From NCBI GenBank assembly GCA_017860555.1, contig JAGDMJ010000102.1, positions 1 through 9,215 of the forward strand: a stretch of 9,215 bases of DNA, in the 5' to 3' direction. The stretch is from Bacteroidota bacterium. GTDB taxonomy: Bacteria; Bacteroidota; Ignavibacteria; UBA10030; UBA6906. The translations under genes were made by a program, and so were the position numbers. This document shows positions 4,346 to 9,215 of this stretch, one piece after another (within the stretch, counting starts at the first letter, position 1; the number at the start of each line of letters is the position of its first letter). The notes beneath the pieces are model-generated. The model saw nothing but the letters and a program-made list of their open reading frames with translations, was not told where the DNA came from and did not search any database.

Positions 4346-6477
4346 AAAGTACGCAGATAAGAAGTGAGGGTGACAGAGGAGCCCACCGTTACATCGCCCT
4401 TGTCGGCAATCCGAATTCCGGAAAGACCACCGTTTTCAATGCCCTGACGGGCCTCCGGCAGAAGGTCGGCAATTACCCCGGCGTTACTGTCGAAAAAAAA
4501 GAGGGACGAGTACTCTTTGAGAACGGCTCCGAAGCGACGCTTCTTGATCTACCGGGGACGTACAGCCTCACCGCCACGTCACCGGATGAGCAAATCGCGA
4601 CGGACGTGCTCCTGGGCCGTGCACCCCAGACGCCCCACCCTGAATTAGTTGTGTGTGTGGTGGACGCCAGCAATCTTGAACGCGGACTCAATCTCGTCAG
4701 CCAGATCATCGACCGGCAATTCCCTCTCGTCGTCGCATTGAACATGATCGACGTGGCCACACAGCAGGGAATTTCGATCAACGTTCCGGTGCTGGAACGT
4801 GAACTCGGCGTGCCGGTCGTCCCTATGGTGGCCCGGAAAGAGCAAGGGGTAACCGAGTTGAAGGAGGCTGTGAGGGCGACACGAGTCGCAACGGGAAAAG
4901 CGCGCGCGTGGAGGCTCCCCGGACCCGTTCAACGCGAGTGCGAAGAGTTAGCCGGTTTGCTCCATGACCATCATCGTCTCGTCGGCTCCGAGGCCTTCCA
5001 TGAAGCAATGGCATTGTTGACGGCCGACAGTGCCCTGATCGAGAAGAATGACCGCTACGCCCCCGAACTTCTGAAGCATGTGCAAAGGGATCATCAGAAG
5101 CTGGACTTCCTCGGAATCGACCGGAGCGCCGTTTTTTTTGTGTCACGCTCCGAATGGATCAAGAGCGTCTGCGCCCAGGCTGTGACCAGCACCTTCCGTC
5201 CGGGGATGAGCCTGAGCGACAGGATCGACAGGATCGTGACGCACCGGTTCTGGGGGATCCTCATCTTCCTTGGCATCATGGGCGTTCTTTTCCAGGCGAT
5301 CTTTTCGTGGGCGGCTGTTCCGATGGAGTGGATCAACGAGGGATTTGACTGGCTGGGCGGCGTGGTGACGGATGCGGTTCCACCGGGAGATCTCCAGGAC
5401 CTTCTCGTGCGGGGAGCCCTCGCCGGGGTTGCGGCGGTCGTGGTCTTTCTCCCGCAAATCCTCTTCCTCTTTCTGTTCCTGGGTTTCCTTGAAGACAGCG
5501 GCTATATGGCACGTGCAGCGTTCATTATGGATCGGCTCATGGGGAAGGTGGGTTTGCACGGCAAATCGTTCATACCGCTGCTGAGCTCCTTCGCCTGCGC
5601 GATACCGGGCATCATGGCTACGCGCACCATTGATAACCCAAAGGACCGCCTCGCGACTATGCTCGTGGCGCCCCTCATGAGCTGCAGTGCCCGGCTTCCG
5701 GTCTATGCGCTGCTGATCGCAGCGTTCATTCCGGCCGGCACCGTGGTGGGAGTCTTCTCATTTGCCGGGATAACCCTGCTTTCCATGTACCTGCTCGGAC
5801 TCCTTGCCGCTCTGGGAATGGCATGGTTATTCAAGAGTACGTTTCTTCGCGGAACCCCGCCATCATTCCTGATGGAGCTTCCTCCGTACAAGCTGCCTTC
5901 GCTGAAGTCCGTGTTCTACCAGGTATGGGAGCGTGCAACCTCGTTCCTGAAACGTGCCGGAACAATCATTCTGGGAGCCTCCATCCTGCTCTGGTTCCTT
6001 GCCAGTTACCCCAAGCTGGAGAACGCAACGCCCTCCGAACAGCTCAATCACAGCTTCGCAGGGCGCGCAGGCCATCTGATCGAGCCGATCATCAAACCGC
6101 TGGGATTCGACTGGAAGATCGGCATCGGGCTTGTTAGCTCCATGCTGCAGCGTGAAGTGTTCGTAAGCACCATGGGAACCATCTATAATATACAGAACGC
6201 GTCGGCGGAGGAAGACGAGACCATCTCATTGCGCGCTCACATGACACAGGATCGTGACCCGGTGACCGGCCTCCCGACCTTTACACTCCTCACAGCCCTT
6301 TGCGTGATGGTGTACTATGTGCTGGCGATGCAGTGCCTCTCCACAGTTGCCGTGATGAGACGCGAAACCAACGGCTGGAGGTGGCCGATATTCCAGATCG
6401 GATACATGACTGTGCTGGCATACGTTGTTACATTTGCTGTCTACCGCGCCGGGCTCTGGCTCGGAGTGGGAGGATAA
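4342..6477 (+). CDS. feoB: FeoB, ferrous iron transporter (GTPase-permease)
   Basis: The protein has 711 residues, full length for the family. The cytoplasmic G domain has G1 GNPNSGKT (22-29), the G2 region YPGVT (45-49), G3 DLPG (69-72), G4 NMID (134-137) and a G5-like VARKEQG (163-169). A helical spacer (about 195-290) follows. The membrane part starts near 303 and shows about eight or more hydrophobic segments, with two gate repeats: FIPLLSSFACAIPGIMATRT (410-429) and MSCSARLPVY (446-455). The Cys in these repeats (C419, C448) are of the kind linked to iron passage. The REVFVSTMGTIY motif is at 604-615. It moves Fe(II) across the inner membrane, driven or gated by GTP. It starts inside the feoA stop and ends 3 nt before the next gene. 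Confidence 0.98.
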   Translation: MKSTQIRSEGDRGAHRYIALVGNPNSGKTTVFNALTGLRQKVGNYPGVTVEKKEGRVLFENGSEATLLDLPGTYSLTATSPDEQIATDVLLGRAPQTPHPELVVCVVDASNLERGLNLVSQIIDRQFPLVVALNMIDVATQQGISINVPVLERELGVPVVPMVARKEQGVTELKEAVRATRVATGKARAWRLPGPVQRECEELAGLLHDHHRLVGSEAFHEAMALLTADSALIEKNDRYAPELLKHVQRDHQKLDFLGIDRSAVFFVSRSEWIKSVCAQAVTSTFRPGMSLSDRIDRIVTHRFWGILIFLGIMGVLFQAIFSWAAVPMEWINEGFDWLGGVVTDAVPPGDLQDLLVRGALAGVAAVVVFLPQILFLFLFLGFLEDSGYMARAAFIMDRLMGKVGLHGKSFIPLLSSFACAIPGIMATRTIDNPKDRLATMLVAPLMSCSARLPVYALLIAAFIPAGTVVGVFSFAGITLLSMYLLGLLAALGMAWLFKSTFLRGTPPSFLMELPPYKLPSLKSVFYQVWERATSFLKRAGTIILGASILLWFLASYPKLENATPSEQLNHSFAGRAGHLIEPIIKPLGFDWKIGIGLVSSMLQREVFVSTMGTIYNIQNASAEEDETISLRAHMTQDRDPVTGLPTFTLLTALCVMVYYVLAMQCLSTVAVMRRETNGWRWPIFQIGYMTVLAYVVTFAVYRAGLWLGVGG

Positions 6478-6480
6478 GAC

Positions 6481-6687
6481 ATGGATTGGCAACAGGCAGC
6501 ATCTCTGCTGATTGTGGCCGTTACTCTCGTTTTGCTCATCCGCGGATGGCTCCGACCCCGCCGGACCGGCACGCTTGATTGCTGCGGCGAGTGCGAGAAA
6601 CTTGAAACTCTCTCCCGAAAAGGGTATCATGAGGAAAATGCACTGAATAACCGCGGAAAGACAGAATGGACGCCGAAAAAACCGTGA
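6481..6687 (+). CDS. FeoB-associated Cys-rich membrane protein
   Basis: The 68-residue protein has one membrane helix (about 6-21, ASLLIVAVTLVLLIRG), a basic stop (RGWLRPRR) and a Cys cluster C34-C35-x2-C38 (DCCGEC). This matches the small FeoB-associated Cys-rich proteins that often follow feoB and may take FeoC's place. GGAGG (6469-6473) lies 7 nt before the ATG, which comes 3 nt after the feoB stop. The Cys cluster on the inner side could bind iron leaving FeoB; this is inference. The C-terminal 25 residues are charged and poorly ordered, and the gene overlaps the next by 22 nt in another frame. Confidence 0.85.
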   Translation: MDWQQAASLLIVAVTLVLLIRGWLRPRRTGTLDCCGECEKLETLSRKGYHEENALNNRGKTEWTPKKP

Positions 6688-6986
6688 TTGCCGAATCTCA
6701 GGTGTACGAAGCCCTGCGCAACTGCTATGACCCGGAAATTCCCGTGAACGTTGTGGACCTGGGATTGATCTATGACGTCAAGATCATCGACGATTGGGTG
6801 GGCGTGAAAATGACGCTGACCACCCCCGGCTGCGGTATGAGCGGAATGATCTCGCGCGGTGTGCGCGACGCAGTGCTGAGAATCCCGGGCGTCAAAGACG
6901 CTGACGTTCGCATCGTGTGGGACCCTGCCTGGAGCCCGGCGATGATGTCGCCGGAAGCGAAGAAAAAGCTCGGGATGGATAGGTAG
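6666..6986 (+). CDS. MIP18/DUF59 family Fe-S cluster assembly factor (SufT/PaaD-like)
   Basis: The protein has 106 residues. It shows the family signature DPEIPVNVVDLGLIYDVKI (22-40), the strand KMTLTTPGCGMS with the conserved C56, a helix (ISRGVRDAVLRIPGVKDADV) and the WDPAWSP end motif (85-91). Members such as SufT, PaaD and eukaryotic MIP18/CIA2 help mature Fe-S proteins, with the single Cys as the likely cluster or metal ligand. GGAAAG (6655-6660) precedes the ATG by 5 nt, and the start lies inside the end of the Cys-rich gene. As the last gene of the fur-feo unit it may use the imported iron. Its exact client is unknown. Confidence 0.92.
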   Translation: MDAEKTVIAESQVYEALRNCYDPEIPVNVVDLGLIYDVKIIDDWVGVKMTLTTPGCGMSGMISRGVRDAVLRIPGVKDADVRIVWDPAWSPAMMSPEAKKKLGMDR

Positions 6987-7055
6987 GTGTTAGGTACCAG
7001 AGTAAATCCTCGCCAGGGTCATCTGTGTCACCTGACGCCTGGCACCTGAGACACC
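6986..7055. repeat. Imperfect inverted repeat between convergent genes
   Basis: The left arm GGTGTTAGGTACCAG (6986-7000) pairs with CTGGCACCTGAGACACC (7039-7055), with one mismatch and a 2-nt bulge. The right half also holds two CACCTGA copies 14 nt apart (7029-7035, 7043-7049). There is no T tract. It fills most of the 80-bp gap between the MIP18 stop and the ychF stop. It may act as a two-way transcript end or be a copy of a dispersed short repeat. Confidence 0.55.
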
Positions 7056-7066
7056 GCCCCCGCTCT

Positions 7067-8164
7067 CTATACATTGAACCGCACATACATCACGTCTCCA
7101 TCCTCCACGATGTACTCCCTCCCATGCACATGCAGCAGTCCATGATCCTTGATCGCCTGCTCTGATCCAAGACGGGCAAGATCGGCAAACTTGACGATCT
7201 CAGCCCTGATGAAACCCCGCTCGAAGTCGGTGTGCACAACCCCGGCAGCCTGTGACGCCGTGGCTCCCCTGCGTACAGTCCACGCATGGGCTTCTTTCGG
7301 GTTCACGGTGAAGAATGTGATCAAATGAAGCAGCGCGTACCCTTCCCGCACGACCCTGTCCATCCCTGACTCGGCGAGGCCCAGGTCGTTCAGGAATGCT
7401 TTCCGCTCATCAGGGGCAAGCCGGGCAATCTCCGCCTCAACCTCCGCGCTGACCGTCACAACGCTTGCCCCTTCCTTCGCGGCGATCTCCTGCACCATGA
7501 CAGCATGATGGCTCTCGCCCGCAATGTCCTTCTCGTGTACATTGCAGACGTACATGACCGGTTTGGTTGTCAGCAGGTGCATATCACGCAGCCAGTGAGC
7601 CTCCTCGTCTCCGCTCAGCTGGAGATACCGTGCAAGCCTTCCGCCCGCGAGATGCTCACGCATCCGTGTGATAAACTCCGCTTCCGTCTTGAGCTTCTTG
7701 TCGGCAGTCTTCGCGCGCCGTTCCGCTTCCACCAGGCGGCGCTCCACCGTGTCCAGATCCTTCAGGATGAGCTCCGCCTCCACGACCTCGATGTCCCGGC
7801 GGGGATTGACACTCCCGTCCACATGCGCCACGTTGGGGTCATCGAAGCAGCGGACCACGTGGACGATGGCATCCACTTCACGAATATGCGCGAGGAACTG
7901 GTTGCCCAGCCCTTCCCCTTTGCTGGCGCCGCGGACGAGCCCGGCGATATCGACGAATTCGATGGTGGAGTAGACGGTCTTGAGGGGATGGTAAATGCGC
8001 GCCAGGACATCCAGGCGCTCGTCGGGGACAGTGACGATACCGACATTGGGATCAATGGTGCAAAAGGGATAATTCGAAGCTTCGGCGCCCGCAGTGGTGA
8101 TGGCATTGAACAACGTGGACTTCCCCACGTTTGGAAGTCCGACGATGCCGCAGTTGAAGCCCAC
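7067..8164 (-). CDS. ychF: YchF/OLA1-family ribosome-associated ATPase (Obg superfamily)
   Basis: The 365-residue protein is the normal length for the family. Walker A GLPNVGKS is at 9-16, the switch I region NYPFCTIDPNVG at 31-42, and DIAGLVRGASKGEGLGNQFL at 72-91. In place of the NKxD of true GTPases it has NVHE (208-211), as in YchF proteins that prefer ATP. A coiled-coil insert rich in Glu/Arg/Lys lies at about 125-175. The C-terminal TGS domain (about 280-365) includes FFTVNPKEAHAWTV and DFERGFIRAEIV and ends MYVRFNV. YchF binds ribosomes and is tied to stress and redox control of translation. The start is GTG at 8164 with AGGGA 9 nt upstream; no ATG is near in frame. No strong promoter is seen in the 142-nt gap before it, so read-through from the TPR gene is possible. 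Confidence 0.97.
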   Translation of the reverse strand: MGFNCGIVGLPNVGKSTLFNAITTAGAEASNYPFCTIDPNVGIVTVPDERLDVLARIYHPLKTVYSTIEFVDIAGLVRGASKGEGLGNQFLAHIREVDAIVHVVRCFDDPNVAHVDGSVNPRRDIEVVEAELILKDLDTVERRLVEAERRAKTADKKLKTEAEFITRMREHLAGGRLARYLQLSGDEEAHWLRDMHLLTTKPVMYVCNVHEKDIAGESHHAVMVQEIAAKEGASVVTVSAEVEAEIARLAPDERKAFLNDLGLAESGMDRVVREGYALLHLITFFTVNPKEAHAWTVRRGATASQAAGVVHTDFERGFIRAEIVKFADLARLGSEQAIKDHGLLHVHGREYIVEDGDVMYVRFNV

Positions 8165-8306
8165 GGCCGCTAATCCCTGGGAAGTGAATGAGAGGCAGTA
8201 TTTTCATGCCGCACCGGCAACCTGGACGGCCGGGGCCACGGGGAACGAAGTCGGGGACTGCTCCATCGCGAAGGGCACTCCCCGCAATGACGCCGCGAGC
8301 GTAGCC

Positions 8307-9215
8307 TCAACTCGTGACGCCGAGGATTCTCATCAGCTCGATGCGGTTCTTGAAATCGGGGTCTGCCTTCGCCCAGAAATTCATGAGGCGCTGCCCGATC
8401 TCCTTCGTCATCCGCCGGTCTCCTTGATCATGGTAGATCCGGACCAGAGTGAGAAGGACTTCAGGTTGATTTGGATTCACCTGGAGCGCCTGCTCGCACG
8501 CATCGAGGGCCGGCTCGAAGGCTTTCTGCCGCCGGTAGATGTCGGCCATTTGCCGGTACACTGCAATGCGTGTCAGCGGACCGGAAAATCCGAGGGCGGT
8601 GTCGCATTCCGCCTCTGCTTTCGCGAGATCCCCTTTCTCTGTCAGGAGTCGGGACCGCATCAGATGAAAGCTGAGCATAGCCGGAGATTCGGTGAGGTTG
8701 CGCCGCTCGAATTCCTTCAGGATTCGCTCGATCACCTCCTGTGCCCCCTCGAATTTCTTCAACTTGCTGAGGGCAAACACCAGGCCACGGGCGGCATCCA
8801 GGTCGGTCGAATCGATAGTCAGGGCTTCCTGAAACAACCGTACTGATTCCGCATAGTTGCCCCGATCAATCTGCAAGACCCCATCAAGCGTACGATGTGT
8901 CCCTTCGACCTGCCGGTTTTGCGGCAGGAGTCGGAGTGAGGTATGGTATTGCCCTTCGGCTTCTCTCAGCCTCCCCATCAGTTCATAGATTCTGCCGATT
9001 TCCCGGATGGAGTACCAGTAATCCGGTTTCAACTCAAGGGACTTCTGGTAGTGGTCGAGGGCCTCGTCATAGCGCCCAATGTACACGAGAATATCGGCGT
9101 AACTTGCATGGGGATCCGCTGCATCCGGAGCCAGGCGGATATACCGTTGCATCTGGGCGGCGGCCTTCTCGGGCTCCCCGGCCCTGGAGTAAGCATAACC
9201 CAGAGACATGACGGC
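8307..9215 (-). CDS. TPR-repeat protein, C-terminal part (cut by right edge)
   Basis: The frame enters from the right edge (two codons before the ATG at 9209 are already open), giving about 302 residues to the TGA at 8307. It consists of tetratricopeptide repeats with the usual G/Y/A/P spacing: LGYAYSRAGEPEKAAAQMQR, ADILVYIGRYDEALDHYQKS, IYELMGRLREAEGQY, then units around IDRGNYAESVRLFQEAL, LVFALSKLKKFEGAQEVIER, LTEKGDLAKAEAECD, and ADIYRRQKAFEPALDACEQA, ending with RIYHDQGDRRMTKEIGQRLM. TPR arrays are protein-binding scaffolds. The missing N-terminus may hold a kinase, sensor or export signal, which is why no function is given. ychF lies 142 nt downstream on the same strand. Confidence 0.9.
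   Translation of the reverse strand, partial: AVMSLGYAYSRAGEPEKAAAQMQRYIRLAPDAADPHASYADILVYIGRYDEALDHYQKSLELKPDYWYSIREIGRIYELMGRLREAEGQYHTSLRLLPQNRQVEGTHRTLDGVLQIDRGNYAESVRLFQEALTIDSTDLDAARGLVFALSKLKKFEGAQEVIERILKEFERRNLTESPAMLSFHLMRSRLLTEKGDLAKAEAECDTALGFSGPLTRIAVYRQMADIYRRQKAFEPALDACEQALQVNPNQPEVLLTLVRIYHDQGDRRMTKEIGQRLMNFWAKADPDFKNRIELMRILGVTS

Noticed and set aside
7505..8173. 222-residue plus-strand open frame
   Set aside because: It is fully antisense to ychF, whose frame shows all family motifs; this is a mirror effect of GC-rich codon use.
8094..8846. 250-residue plus-strand open frame
   Set aside because: It is antisense to the TPR gene and the ychF start; low complexity and no family signature.

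Overview
The window is a stretch of bacterial chromosome with housekeeping, regulatory and iron-uptake genes. No phage, transposon, CRISPR array or toxin cassette is visible. The best guess for the host is the Bacteroidota/Chlorobiota/Ignavibacteriota side of the tree. Three things point that way: promoters whose -10 reads TATATTTG or TAGCTTTA (the TAnnTTTG style of Bacteroidota) with a TTG element upstream, a small Hc1-type histone H1-like protein, and a tRNA gene without an encoded CCA. Several genes carry good Shine-Dalgarno sites, so it is probably not a typical member of Bacteroidia. This placement is inference.

Layout. Positions 1-1118 (minus strand) hold a stand-alone CheY-like receiver followed 8 nt later by the N-terminal third of a GspE/PilB-type assembly ATPase, cut by the left edge. 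A 293-bp gene-free stretch separates them from a CAU-anticodon tRNA (1412-1485, minus), probably tRNA-Ile2, with its own promoter. Divergent from the tRNA, a clear promoter at 1586-1616 drives a zinc-ribbon plus SH3-like protein and then rpsU (ribosomal protein bS21). rpsU has an almost complete anti-SD match and a TTG start. A strong Rho-independent terminator (2348-2383) closes this unit. Converging on it from the minus strand is a histone H1-like gene, whose start overlaps the stop of a broken or frameshifted reading frame.

Positions 2961-3594 hold no convincing gene but several hairpins and one perfect 14-bp palindrome. Then comes an iron unit on the plus strand: promoter, an inverted repeat that looks like a Fur box, a Fur-family repressor, feoA, feoB, a Cys-rich FeoB-associated membrane peptide, and a MIP18/DUF59 Fe-S assembly factor. 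All are tightly packed or overlapping, which suggests one transcript from ferrous iron import to Fe-S cluster assembly, autoregulated by the first gene.

An 80-bp convergent gap with an imperfect inverted repeat follows, then the GTPase-fold ATPase gene ychF on the minus strand, and a TPR-repeat protein that runs in from the right edge. I see no clear new defence or biosynthetic system. The most interesting points are the bS21 leader with its upstream zinc-ribbon gene, the putative autoregulated fur-feo-MIP18 unit, and the structured or decayed DNA at 2616-3594.
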